From CAZFNQ01 sp964520375 (GTDB taxonomy: Bacteria; Patescibacteriota; Saccharimonadia; Saccharimonadales; JANWIN01): DNA of 21,617 nt. Each line of letters begins with the position of its first letter. Position 1 is the first letter of the stretch. A program made the position numbers and the translations under genes. Under the pieces are notes generated by a model, which made no database searches, was not told the DNA's origin, and worked only from the letters and a program-made list of their open reading frames with translations. The stretch spans positions 1-21,617 of the forward strand of contig CAZFNQ010000009.1 of assembly GCA_964520375.1 (NCBI GenBank). The letters run 5' to 3'. Below, in pieces: positions 7,278 to 15,430 of the stretch.

Positions 7278-8863
7278 TGGTTAAAACAAGCAAACCAACC
7301 AAATACAACAAAAAATTTTCATCGTGGTTTATAAACAGTCGAAGAAAACCTAAGCCACTACTAATATTTGTATTACTGGTTTTGTTTGCCAGTGTTGGTG
7401 TCAGGTTGCTATTTAGTGCTATAGCTGCCGGCGAATCCTTATCCTTAGTTCCAGGTAGCGGCACTCAAAACGTCGGTTCCAACTTCACGGTTGTGATCCA
7501 TGAAAACAGCGGCACCACGCCGATTAATGCGGTTGAGGCCGACTTAACATACGATCAAGCCAAACTACAATTCGTCAGCATAGACACTTCTACTAGCGCC
7601 TTTGACCTGGCTGCCGTAGGCACTGGCGGAGCTGGAAGCATTAAGATCGCCCGGGCCAAGAGTGTTACTAATTTAACCGGCGATCAAATAGTAGCGTCCA
7701 TCACCTTTAAAGCCATTGCCACTGGTACTGCAGCTGTTACTTTTGATGCTACCTCAGCACTGGTAAACCCCACGACTACGCCACCCTCTAACGTTCTAGC
7801 CGTTACAAATCCCGGTAGTTACACCATTGCCGATACCACTGCACCAACGGTTCCTAGCGGCCTGACGGCCGGCGCCAAAACCGTCACTTCCTTGGCATTC
7901 TCCTGGACTGCTTCAACTGACAATGTTGGTGTAACAGCGTACAAAGTTTTTCGAAATGGTGTTCTAATTAACTCTAATGTTACTGCCACTAACTTCACCA
8001 GCACCAGTCTGACTCCCAATACTAGCTATTCATTTACTGTGGCGGCGGTTGATGCTGCCGGCAACACTTCGGCTCAATCTACTGCTTTAGTAATGTCGAC
8101 ACTGCCAGATACTACCGCCCCAACCGTCCCTGGGACCCCGACAGCCGGTACCAGGACTGTTACCTCAATTGCTATAAGCTGGACTGGCTCGACTGATGAC
8201 GTGCTTGTCACTGGCTACAACGTTTACCGCAGTACTAGCCTAGGCGGTACTTACACCAAAATTAACACGAATCCAGTTAATGCCGTTACCTACACTGACA
8301 CAGGCCTCACGCCCAACACCGCCTATTTCTACAAAGTAGCAGCCACTGACGCCGCCGGCAATCTATCAGCCCAATCCGGCGCCTTGTCAACCTCAACCCT
8401 GGCCGATACCACAGCACCGGGTGTACCAACCGGCTTAACCTCACCCAGCCAGACAACTAACTCAATAGACCTGACCTGGATAGTGCCAACCGACGATGTC
8501 GGTGTAGTTGGCTACAAGATATTCCGTTCAGCCACCCTTGGCGGCACCTACAACCAGTTAAATACCACTACCACCAACAGCTTTACCGATACCGGCTTAA
8601 CTCAAAATACAGCATTTTTCTACAAAGTCTCTGCTAATGACGCCGCCGGCAACAGCTCGGCTCAATCGGCAGCTTACTCGATAAACACTAAAAGCAAACC
8701 GGGCGATATTAATAGTGATGGTAGAGTCGATTCCTTCGATCTAGCGATCCTAGCTCTTCACTTTGGACAATCCGGTCAAAGCTTGTCAACCGGCGATCTG
8801 ACGGGTGACGGCTTAGTCAACGTATTTGATCTATCAGTTTTGGCAACCTACTGGAATACATAG
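7277..8863 (+). CDS. Adaptor scaffoldin-like protein: cohesin, three FN3, C-terminal dockerin
   Basis: A 528-aa secreted protein. A basic start and hydrophobic segment (about 28-49) come first, then a cohesin domain (about 52-184, INAVEADLTYDQAKLQF), closely related to the cohesin of the preceding gene. Three fibronectin III modules follow (about 188-275, 283-375, 381-470), each entered by DTTAP. A type I dockerin closes the protein (475-528) with two calcium loops, DINSDGRVDSFD and DLTGDGLVNVFD. Carrying both a cohesin and a dockerin is the hallmark of an adaptor scaffoldin, able to bridge an anchor and a dockerin-bearing enzyme. The start overlaps the upstream stop by one base, with GAAGGGCAAG as ribosome-binding region. 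No catalytic domain is seen. Confidence 0.87.
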   Translation: MVKTSKPTKYNKKFSSWFINSRRKPKPLLIFVLLVLFASVGVRLLFSAIAAGESLSLVPGSGTQNVGSNFTVVIHENSGTTPINAVEADLTYDQAKLQFVSIDTSTSAFDLAAVGTGGAGSIKIARAKSVTNLTGDQIVASITFKAIATGTAAVTFDATSALVNPTTTPPSNVLAVTNPGSYTIADTTAPTVPSGLTAGAKTVTSLAFSWTASTDNVGVTAYKVFRNGVLINSNVTATNFTSTSLTPNTSYSFTVAAVDAAGNTSAQSTALVMSTLPDTTAPTVPGTPTAGTRTVTSIAISWTGSTDDVLVTGYNVYRSTSLGGTYTKINTNPVNAVTYTDTGLTPNTAYFYKVAATDAAGNLSAQSGALSTSTLADTTAPGVPTGLTSPSQTTNSIDLTWIVPTDDVGVVGYKIFRSATLGGTYNQLNTTTTNSFTDTGLTQNTAFFYKVSANDAAGNSSAQSAAYSINTKSKPGDINSDGRVDSFDLAILALHFGQSGQSLSTGDLTGDGLVNVFDLSVLATYWNT

Positions 8864-8933
8864 ACGGACTGGGTAAAAACTGGCCACCAGACACAAACAA
8901 CTAGAGAGTCAATGACCAACCAACTTTACCATA

Positions 8934-8953
8934 ATACTTGACTTGTTAAGTAT
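8934..8953. promoter_or_regulatory. Candidate MarR operator over the promoter
   Basis: The inverted repeat ATACTT-N8-AAGTAT (20 bp) overlaps a -35-like TTGACT (8938-8943). A TATATT (8957-8962) and a TATTAA (8959-8964) lie just downstream, and the marR-like ATG is at 8982. A second AAGTATT at 8964-8970 can also pair with the left arm. Size and place fit autoregulation by a MarR protein. Confidence 0.45.
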
Positions 8954-8981
8954 CGATATATTAAAGTATTAGTAACTACCT

Positions 8982-9434
8982 ATGAGACCGACTAACAATA
9001 TTGGTTATATGCTCAACCACCTAGCCTTTGTGCTGGGCCGCCATTCTGATCAAGTTCTTCAAGAACAACTTGGCATCGGCTTTTCACAGTTTAAGATAAT
9101 GATGGTTTTAAAGTGGCGACCATCTGTCCAGCAAAAACAAATTGCCGACAAACTCGGCCAAACCGAAGCTAGCATCAGCCGCCAAATAAAACTGTTGCAT
9201 GACAAAGGCCTATTGGGCACTCGCATCAGCGCCGACAACAAGCGCGAGCATATAACGACCTTAACGCCCAAAGGTGAAAAACTAACCGAGCGAGCGATGC
9301 TTATACTAAATAACTACCACGCGCCAACTTTTGCCAGTCTAACCGCCAAACAGCAACAAACCCTGCTGGAGATATTAAACATAATGCATGACGCCGTATG
9401 CGTAGATAAACAAGGTGATTTCCATCACCCCTAA
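8982..9434 (+). CDS. MarR-family transcriptional regulator
   Basis: A 150-aa winged-helix regulator of normal MarR length. Helices at both ends (about 5-25 and 112-140) would form the dimer interface. The DNA-binding core is visible as QKQIADKLGQTEASISRQIK (about 52-71), followed by LLHDKGLLGTRISADNKREHITTLTPKG, the recognition helix and wing with the conserved D-x-R-like basic segment. It sits 17 bp upstream of an MFS exporter on the same strand, the usual arrangement in which a ligand-responsive MarR represses itself and an efflux pump. An inverted repeat over the promoter is the likely operator. The ligand cannot be told from sequence. Confidence 0.9.
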   Translation: MRPTNNIGYMLNHLAFVLGRHSDQVLQEQLGIGFSQFKIMMVLKWRPSVQQKQIADKLGQTEASISRQIKLLHDKGLLGTRISADNKREHITTLTPKGEKLTERAMLILNNYHAPTFASLTAKQQQTLLEILNIMHDAVCVDKQGDFHHP

Positions 9435-9451
9435 AAAGGAGACTTAAAAAC

Positions 9452-10750
9452 GTGAAACAAGTCAAACATGCCGAGGGACGAGCCTTACCAGCCGTACTGC
9501 TGACCATTTTCCTGGACGTCCTGGGCGTCGGTATCCTAATTCCCATAATACCGCAGTTGCTAGCCAATCCGCACTCGGCCTATTATCTTTTGCCGGCTGG
9601 CTGGACGTTTAAGGGCGGGCTGATACTACTGGGCTGGTTATTGGCGATTTACCCCTTCATGCAATTTTTATCGACGCCAATCCTGGGTCAACTATCCGAC
9701 AGGTTCGGTCGTAAAAAGATTCTAGGCTTCAGCATAGCCGGCACCGCCATTGGCTACGTGCTGTTTGCCATCGGTATCATAACCAGAAACTTACCACTGC
9801 TGTTTTTCAGCCGGGCCTTTGACGGCATCACCGGCGGTAACCTAAGCGTTGCCCAAGCCGTTATTGCCGACGTTACGCCGCCTGAGAAACGGACCAAGAA
9901 CTTTGCTCTAATTGGCGCCGCCTTTGGTCTGGGTTTTGTACTTGGCCCCTATGCCGGCGCTAAAATGGGCAGTCCTAACATCAGCGTGTTTGGTTTGTTC
10001 CACACGCCGCACTGGTTTAATCCCGCCACACCGTTTTGGTTCACAGCCATACTAAGCGCCATTAACGTTTTGTTTATAATCTTCCTACTGCCTGAAACCC
10101 ACAGGCACATGCACCGACTGAAGATTAAATTCACCCAATCGGTTGGCAATATCTACAAGGCGGCAACTTATCCGGGGCTCAGAGTCGTCTTCCCAACAGT
10201 CTTTTTGTTTTGGGGCGGTTTCATGTTCTTCCAAACCTTTTTCCAAGTACTTTTAATTAATAAACTGCATTTTAGTCAAAATAACGTCGGCGACTATTTT
10301 GCCTACATCGGCCTGCTAATAGCCTTTACCCAAGCCGTCATTACACCGCAAGTTGCCAAACGGGTTAAAAGCTATAACGTCCTGAGAGTCAGCTTAATAG
10401 CGGTCGGAGTCGGCTTATTCCTGCTGCTTTGGGCACACGATACCTCCGAGCTGTTACTAGTTACGCCACTATTCGCGGTCTTTATTGGCCAAACCATTGC
10501 CAACTCGACCTCACTGGTGTCTACCACCGTCGGTCCGGAAATTCAGGGCGAAGTACTAGGCATTAACTTTTCTGTTCAAGCCTTGGCCCAGGCGATACCA
10601 GCCGCCATGAGTGGCTATCTGGCCGAAATTGCCATTAGCACCCCGGTTACGGTCGGCGCTATAACAATTATTTCCAGCGGTCTGTTGTTTTGGCTAATTT
10701 ACCACCCGTCCAAACACATGATGCACCAGGAAATGTCTGGCGCCCACTAA
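9452..10750 (+). CDS. MFS transporter, TetA-like drug exporter family
   Basis: A 432-aa integral membrane protein of the size of 12-helix major facilitator exporters. TM1 contains FLDVLGVGILIPIIP, typical of TetA/DHA1-type drug:H+ antiporters. The loop 2-3 motif A is GQLSDRFGRKKI (79-90). The segment GAAFGLGFVLGPYAG fits antiporter motif C in TM5. A longer periplasmic segment with HTPHWFNPATPFW precedes TM6, and a cytoplasmic central loop holds HRHMHRLK. The start is GTG at 9452, set by AAGGAG at 9436-9441. The gene follows the MarR regulator in an apparent operon. Substrate unknown; 'tetracycline' is only a family label. It converges on the helicase gene with 6 bp between stops. Confidence 0.9.
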   Translation: MKQVKHAEGRALPAVLLTIFLDVLGVGILIPIIPQLLANPHSAYYLLPAGWTFKGGLILLGWLLAIYPFMQFLSTPILGQLSDRFGRKKILGFSIAGTAIGYVLFAIGIITRNLPLLFFSRAFDGITGGNLSVAQAVIADVTPPEKRTKNFALIGAAFGLGFVLGPYAGAKMGSPNISVFGLFHTPHWFNPATPFWFTAILSAINVLFIIFLLPETHRHMHRLKIKFTQSVGNIYKAATYPGLRVVFPTVFLFWGGFMFFQTFFQVLLINKLHFSQNNVGDYFAYIGLLIAFTQAVITPQVAKRVKSYNVLRVSLIAVGVGLFLLLWAHDTSELLLVTPLFAVFIGQTIANSTSLVSTTVGPEIQGEVLGINFSVQALAQAIPAAMSGYLAEIAISTPVTVGAITIISSGLLFWLIYHPSKHMMHQEMSGAH

Positions 10751-10756
10751 TAAATC

Positions 10757-11968
10757 TTAGCCAGGTATAAAAGTAAGAGCGTGACCGATTCGCCCGGCTC
10801 GGCCGGCTCGGCCAATGCGGTGAATATAGTCGTCGTAGGACTGCGGAATAGAGTAGTTAATAACGTGGGTAATATCGATCACATCAATACCGCGGGCAGC
10901 CACGTTGGTAGCCACTAAGATATTAATCTCATTATTCCTAAACTTGTTTAAAGCCCGTTGACGCTGGCTTTGGGATTTACCGCCGTGAATAGACTCGGCT
11001 TTAAAACCGCGGCTAATAAGCTCCTCACTCAGACGCTTAACATTGCGCTGGGTTTCATCAAAAACTAGAATTTTCTCAACATCACTTTTTATTAGGACAT
11101 CATGCAACTTATCCAGCTTATCGGTTGTACCCAAGTATTTAACCACGTCTTGGTTAATATTATCACTGGTCTCAGTGGTTTTGAGCGACACCGTAACCGG
11201 GCTGTTAGCAAAAGTCTGAATTAAGTTATTAACCCGGGTATCCAGAGTTGCCGAGAAGAAAAAAGATTGCCGACGAGTGGCCAGTTGGCTGAGAATATGA
11301 CGGACATCATTGACAAAACCCATGTCCAACATCCTATCCACCTCATCCAACACGACAATATTAAATCGTGACAAGTTAAGCGTGCGCCGTTCAAGATGAT
11401 CTTTGATACGCCCAGGCGTACCAATAACAATCCTGGGATTAGCCCTAAGATCTCGCAGCTGCGGCACCATCGACAGCCCGCCAATTAACAGAGCACCGTA
11501 TAAGCCTGAATCCTTAGCTATAGCCCGGCACTCAACTTGAATTTGCTGAGCTAACTCACGAGTCGGGGCAACAATTAAGATCCGACTTTCCCGGTCAGTA
11601 ATTAACTGGTTCAAGGCTGGTATGGCAAAAGCCGCCGTTTTACCGGTGCCGGTATGAGCCACACCAATAATATCTTTGCCTTCCAATGCCAGCGGTATAG
11701 TCTGATCCTGAATCGGAGTCGGTAGGGTATAACCCTTGCTAGCTAAGTTACGTTTTATCAAGGGATCAACTGCAAAATCCAGAAAGCTATGGGTAGGGAC
11801 ATAGTCTTCAATCAAAGCTAAGCCAGCCTGTTTTACAAACTTGGCCGGATCAATATATTGACCCATACCACGTTTGGGGCGGGCCGAACGCTGACTGCTG
11901 TAGCTACGATGATGCGCACTAGCACCTGGTCGGTAGGTACGACGGTTTTTATTATAATAGGGAGACAT
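10757..11968 (-). CDS. DEAD-box RNA helicase, RhlE/CshA-like
   Basis: A 403-aa ATP-dependent RNA helicase made of the two RecA-like domains. Visible motifs: Q motif region PTPIQDQ (83-89), Walker A AHTGTGKT (104-111), PTRELAQQ (Ia), GG and TPGRI (Ib), DEVD in place of DEAD (motif II), SAT (III), IHGGKSQSQR (IV), ATNVAARGIDV (V) and HRIGRAGRAG (VI). A basic, Tyr/Arg/Ser-rich N-terminal tail (1-37) may help RNA binding, while the usual C-terminal basic tail is absent, since the protein stops just after motif VI. Asp for Ala in motif II is a Val substitution (DEVD), common in bacterial RhlE-like proteins. AGGA lies about 10 nt before the ATG. Its 5' leader is about 100 nt and contains a stem-loop. 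Likely roles are ribosome assembly or mRNA turnover. Confidence 0.92.
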   Translation of the reverse strand: MSPYYNKNRRTYRPGASAHHRSYSSQRSARPKRGMGQYIDPAKFVKQAGLALIEDYVPTHSFLDFAVDPLIKRNLASKGYTLPTPIQDQTIPLALEGKDIIGVAHTGTGKTAAFAIPALNQLITDRESRILIVAPTRELAQQIQVECRAIAKDSGLYGALLIGGLSMVPQLRDLRANPRIVIGTPGRIKDHLERRTLNLSRFNIVVLDEVDRMLDMGFVNDVRHILSQLATRRQSFFFSATLDTRVNNLIQTFANSPVTVSLKTTETSDNINQDVVKYLGTTDKLDKLHDVLIKSDVEKILVFDETQRNVKRLSEELISRGFKAESIHGGKSQSQRQRALNKFRNNEINILVATNVAARGIDVIDITHVINYSIPQSYDDYIHRIGRAGRAGRIGHALTFIPG

Positions 11969-11990
11969 TAAAAAGAATCCTGTTAAGTTA

Positions 11991-12038
11991 GATAGTTAGT
12001 AATCGATTGTCGGTAATGAAATCGAGTAATTTACTATC
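11991..12038 (-). promoter_or_regulatory. Stem-loop in the 5' leader of the DEAD-box gene
   Basis: TCGATT (12003-12008) pairs with AATCGA (12020-12025), and outside it TAGTAA (11997-12002) pairs with TTACTA (12031-12036) across a 5-nt bulge. GATAGT (11991-11996) and ACTATC (12033-12038) give an alternative outer stem. It lies 23-70 nt upstream of the helicase ATG on the transcribed leader. Confidence 0.4.
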
Positions 12039-12074
12039 TTCTACAAACCCGGATTCATCGAAACAATTCCTATA

Positions 12075-12103
12075 ACATTAGCACGATATACACTTCTCGT
12101 CAA
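12075..12103 (-). promoter_or_regulatory. Candidate promoter of the DEAD-box gene
   Basis: On the minus strand TTGACG (12103-12098) is followed after 17 bp by TGC-TAATGT (-10 at 12080-12075), an extended -10 form like the TGC-TATAAT of ssrA and typA in this window. It predicts a leader of about 100 nt. Confidence 0.4.
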
Positions 12104-12206
12104 GTACGCATCTCAAGTGAACAATTTTACTTATGCACAAACAGTTTGACTGAAAAGATAAAAACGAGGATGATATAGTTAATAATCCCTGGTATGAAAG
12201 AAAAAA

Positions 12207-13022
12207 ATGCCTAAAATCAAAAAGTCAAACAAGCTGTCGTTACTCAAGAAACATTCGCATTGGATTAACCCCTACCCGCCATTTAAAGGCTTATTGATAT
12301 TTGTCATAATATTCGCAGTTTTTGGCGGTGGATATTACTTATATACAAGTTTTGCTAGCTCATCTGCTATTCCACCAGTTATTTATCAATGTTACACCCC
12401 TCATCCCACTATCCAATCAGGTTCGAGAGGAGATTGTGTAAAGTATGTTCAGTGGACATTGAATAATTACTTTGGCACACATCTTACAATAGACGGAACA
12501 TTTGGTTCGGCCACTGTATCCGCTGTTAAGTACTTTCAAACGCTTGGGCATTTGACTGCTGATGGCATAGTTGGTTCTGTAACCTGGGAACATTTAGATT
12601 CTGCTATAAGGCCCTATTACAATGGCTCTAAAGGTTACGCACGTTTAGCCTGTAAAAATTTTGCAATTATTAACAATAGCACTGGTAAACAGACTTATAT
12701 CATACAGAGTGGTGCAGCCACCCATCATTATACGGTCAAAATCACAGTTAAGAATACTGGAGCCTATAACTGGGGTGCTTCTGACCCATATATTCGATGG
12801 GCAAAACTGGATGGAACAAGGCAAAACCTTGATTATAGTTTCGTTTCAACAAATCAAATTACATCAACTGCTGTGAATCAAAACGCTACTTATCAGTACA
12901 ACAGTTTTGGAGTTAATGCCACGCCGGGGACTTATCTCATGTATGCTGACATTTCACTATTGATTAATAATGTTTACGAAGATTTTGGCCCGCCGTGCAA
13001 AATACCGGTTGTTATCCAGTAA
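12207..13022 (+). CDS. Membrane-anchored peptidoglycan-binding protein with C-terminal Ig-like domain
   Basis: A 271-aa protein with a basic N-terminus, a single hydrophobic helix (about 28-49, signal or anchor), a PG_binding_1 domain (about 66-130, IQSGSRGDCVKYVQWTLN then IDGTFGSATVSAVKYFQ and ADGIVGSVTW), and a C-terminal beta-rich domain (about 143-271) with VKITVKNTGAYNW and PGTYLMYADISLLINN, resembling Ig-like modules of the NBR1/CARDB type. It is probably a surface protein attached to the wall; no catalytic domain is present. The leader is poor in Shine-Dalgarno sequence (only AAAGAAAAAA) and carries a 6-codon upstream frame. Base composition is more AT-rich than that of the genes on either side, which may mean later acquisition. 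It converges on typA with 19 bp between stops. Confidence 0.75.
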   Translation: MPKIKKSNKLSLLKKHSHWINPYPPFKGLLIFVIIFAVFGGGYYLYTSFASSSAIPPVIYQCYTPHPTIQSGSRGDCVKYVQWTLNNYFGTHLTIDGTFGSATVSAVKYFQTLGHLTADGIVGSVTWEHLDSAIRPYYNGSKGYARLACKNFAIINNSTGKQTYIIQSGAATHHYTVKITVKNTGAYNWGASDPYIRWAKLDGTRQNLDYSFVSTNQITSTAVNQNATYQYNSFGVNATPGTYLMYADISLLINNVYEDFGPPCKIPVVIQ

Positions 13023-13041
13023 GCTAAAGGCAATGTTGCTG

Positions 13042-14865
13042 TTAATTATTCTGACGCTTACGCTTGGTTGGATCCAGCTCGCGTTTGCGTAGCCTCAGAC
13101 TTTTGGGCGTCACTTCCAATAGCTCGTCATTTTCCAAGAAATCTATGCTTTGTTCCAGACTCAAATCCACGGGCGGCGTAAGTTGCACGACCCCATCGCT
13201 GCTGGAACTGCGCATATTGGTCAGATGCTTGGCCCGACAAACATTTATCTCCATATCCTCACCACGCTTATTTAAACCGACAATTTGTCCAGCATAAACT
13301 TTCTCAGCCGGTCCAACGTAGCAAATACCGCGCTCTTGAGCTGTCTGCAGTGCATATGGAGTTGTTATCCCTGATTCATAGGCAATTAGCACTCCATTTC
13401 GAAGTTGCTGCAGGGCAGTCCCCATTGGCTGATAGCCAATCATGAGACTGTTCATAACAATAGTTCCCTTGGTATTGGTCATTAGAATATTACGAAGGCC
13501 AAGCAGGGCGCGGGTAGGCAATTCATAAACCAGTTTAGTTACACCCTTAGGACTGGAGAACTGCTCCCGAAGTGTAGCCTTACGCTGACCTAATTCCATT
13601 TGCACCGTACCGACATGCTCAGCTGGCACCTCAATTATAAGCTCCTCCACTGGTTCCATAGTTTGACCATTTTCCTCTTTGGTAACCACTTGAGGTCGGC
13701 CAACCTCAAACTCATAACCCTCCCGGCGCATAGCTTCAATTAGCACGCTTAAATGCAGCTCACCACGGCCACTGACCAAAAAGCCGATACTTTCCTCATT
13801 AACCCTCAAACCGACATTGGTTTCCAACTCCTTGGCCAGTCGCTCACCAATTTGCCGGCTGGTTGTAAACTCACCCTCCGTTCCCTTAAATGGTGAGGTG
13901 TTGGGGCCAAGATAAATCTTAAGTGTTGGCGCTTCTATCTCTATAACCGGCAGTGCCTGAGGCGAAACACTATCGGCAATAGTTTCACCAATCTGGGCAT
14001 CGTTGACTCCGGTCAGCTGGACAATATCGCCAGCCACACCCTGGGGCACCTCAAACTTACTAACCCCGTGGCTCATAAAGACATTATCGACGGTTGCCTT
14101 TTTTAAACTGCCATTTTTTTGACATAGAGTTACCGTGTCACCGGCCTTAACCTTGCCGCGGGATATTCGCCCGACGGCATACTTACCTTTAAAACTATCC
14201 CATGCCAAAGCTGTAACCAACATTTGGAAAGGCTGGTCCAACTCCACCTTCGGAGCAGGTATGTGTTTAATAATGGCGTCAAATATTACTGATAAATCGC
14301 CCGGGGCGTCAATATTAGCCGGTGGGCTATCCCATGCTTTGCCGGCTCTGCCCTCAGCGTAGTAAACCGGATAGTGCAACTGGTCCTCATGCACGGCCAA
14401 CTCTAAGAATAAATCTCCCAGCTCGTCTTCAACTTCTTTAATTCTTGAACCCTGCTTGTCTATTTTATTAATAATAACTATCGGCTTTAACTCGCTAGCC
14501 AGGGCCTTACCCAAAACAAATTTAGTCTGGGGCATCGGGCCTTCCTGGGCATCAACAATTAACAAACAGCCGTCAGCCATGTTGAGGGTGCGCTCCACCT
14601 CGCCGCTAAAATCAGCGTGCCCGGGAGTATCAATAATGTTGATGCGGTAATCTTCATACTGCACGGCCGTAACCTTGGCGGTAATGGTAATACCGCGCTC
14701 CCGTTCTTGATCACCGCTGTCCATGATGAGATCCTGGCCCATCTCGGCCTGATTATCTCGGAAGGTATGCGATTGTTTCAGCAGACCATCCACCAAGGTG
14801 GTCTTACCATGGTCAACATGAGCAATAATAGCAATATTTCTAATCTTGTTGGGGTCTTGAATCAT
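13042..14865 (-). CDS. typA: Ribosome-associated GTPase TypA/BipA
   Basis: A 607-aa translational GTPase of normal TypA length. The G domain shows AHVDHGKT (15-22, G1), ERERGITI (G2 region), DTPGHADF (G3, carrying the His needed for GTP hydrolysis) and NKIDKQGSR (G4). Beta-barrel domain II follows, then two EF-G-like domains and the TypA-specific C-terminal domain (RALLGLRNILMTNTKGTIVMNS and the RAKHLTNMRSS segment). It binds the ribosome at the EF-G site and helps 50S assembly and growth under stress. The leader is unusual: an extended -10 promoter, then a short GC hairpin with a U-rich tail ending right at the ATG, and no Shine-Dalgarno at normal spacing. Confidence 0.95.
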   Translation of the reverse strand: MIQDPNKIRNIAIIAHVDHGKTTLVDGLLKQSHTFRDNQAEMGQDLIMDSGDQERERGITITAKVTAVQYEDYRINIIDTPGHADFSGEVERTLNMADGCLLIVDAQEGPMPQTKFVLGKALASELKPIVIINKIDKQGSRIKEVEDELGDLFLELAVHEDQLHYPVYYAEGRAGKAWDSPPANIDAPGDLSVIFDAIIKHIPAPKVELDQPFQMLVTALAWDSFKGKYAVGRISRGKVKAGDTVTLCQKNGSLKKATVDNVFMSHGVSKFEVPQGVAGDIVQLTGVNDAQIGETIADSVSPQALPVIEIEAPTLKIYLGPNTSPFKGTEGEFTTSRQIGERLAKELETNVGLRVNEESIGFLVSGRGELHLSVLIEAMRREGYEFEVGRPQVVTKEENGQTMEPVEELIIEVPAEHVGTVQMELGQRKATLREQFSSPKGVTKLVYELPTRALLGLRNILMTNTKGTIVMNSLMIGYQPMGTALQQLRNGVLIAYESGITTPYALQTAQERGICYVGPAEKVYAGQIVGLNKRGEDMEINVCRAKHLTNMRSSSSDGVVQLTPPVDLSLEQSIDFLENDELLEVTPKSLRLRKRELDPTKRKRQNN

Positions 14866-14892
14866 ATAAAAAATAAAAGCGCTTCCTGCGCT
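14866..14892 (-). terminator. Terminator-like hairpin in the typA leader (possible attenuator)
   Basis: On the minus strand AGCGC-AGGAA-GCGCT (14892-14878) forms a 5-bp GC-rich stem, followed directly by TTTTATTTTTTAT up to the typA ATG. It lies between the typA promoter and its start codon. Confidence 0.45.
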
Positions 14893-14906
14893 CCCTTATG
14901 TTTACA

Positions 14907-14935
14907 ATTATAGCATAAACGCAATATTCCCACAA
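14907..14935 (-). promoter_or_regulatory. typA promoter
   Basis: An extended -10, TGC-TATAAT (14915-14907 on minus), is a perfect consensus. TTGTGG at 14935-14930 with a 17-bp spacer is a weak -35. The same TGC-TATAAT is found before ssrA. Confidence 0.6.
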
Positions 14936-15003
14936 GCTAGACGGCAAACTACTCTATCGTTATCGGACTTAAGTATTCTAAATTGGGTCTAAGAAGACTA
15001 TGA

Positions 15004-15390
15004 TTAATCGCGGTTCAGGGTAACTAATCTGGCAATTCCATAGGCCACAACGGCATAAAATAACATAGCTATCAGGGTATAAATCTCGAATTTGGAAACC
15101 CCGTAATTGGTCTTATAACTAAACAAGCTAAAGAATGGCGAAACGAAAGGATGGGACAAACTATATATAAAATTAGCAAAGCTATTAGTAGTGTTAGCCC
15201 CTAGCAAGGAAAGAACGAACCTAAAACCAAGCAGCACCAGTAATACACCGGCCACATACCAAACAGCCCGCTCGGCGACATTCTGTTGATGTTCAGCTTT
15301 GGCTCCCGGATTGTCTACGGCGGTAGTTTTTTGCACAGTATCACCTGTGCGAGTAGTCGTCTCGCTAACTTTTTGGATTTCTTCTGCCAT
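15004..15390 (-). CDS. YggT-family membrane protein
   Basis: A 128-aa protein with a soluble, Thr/Gln-rich N-terminus (about 1-40) and the YggT domain: a first membrane helix with VWYVAGVLLVLLGFRFVLSLLG, then the signature-like SLSHPFVSPFFSLF, then a second helix pair region (YTLIAMLFYAVVAYGIARLV). YggT proteins are small inner-membrane proteins linked loosely to cell division or osmotic adaptation; the role here is not known. GGGAGG lies 10 nt before the ATG. It follows the 49-aa Lmo0937-like gene by 40 bp on the same strand, so the two may be cotranscribed. Confidence 0.85.
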   Translation of the reverse strand: MAEEIQKVSETTTRTGDTVQKTTAVDNPGAKAEHQQNVAERAVWYVAGVLLVLLGFRFVLSLLGANTTNSFANFIYSLSHPFVSPFFSLFSYKTNYGVSKFEIYTLIAMLFYAVVAYGIARLVTLNRD

Positions 15391-15430
15391 TACTCTATCC
15401 CTCCCGTTATTTTCTAAATCGATACTTACA

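Noticed and set aside
8864..8933. Terminator after the cohesin operon
   Set aside because: Only CTGG-CCA-CCAG can pair, with no T-tract after it; too weak to call.
13023..13041. GCAA-TG-TTGC palindrome between the convergent genes as a terminator
   Set aside because: A 2-nt loop cannot form a stable hairpin and there is no T-tract.
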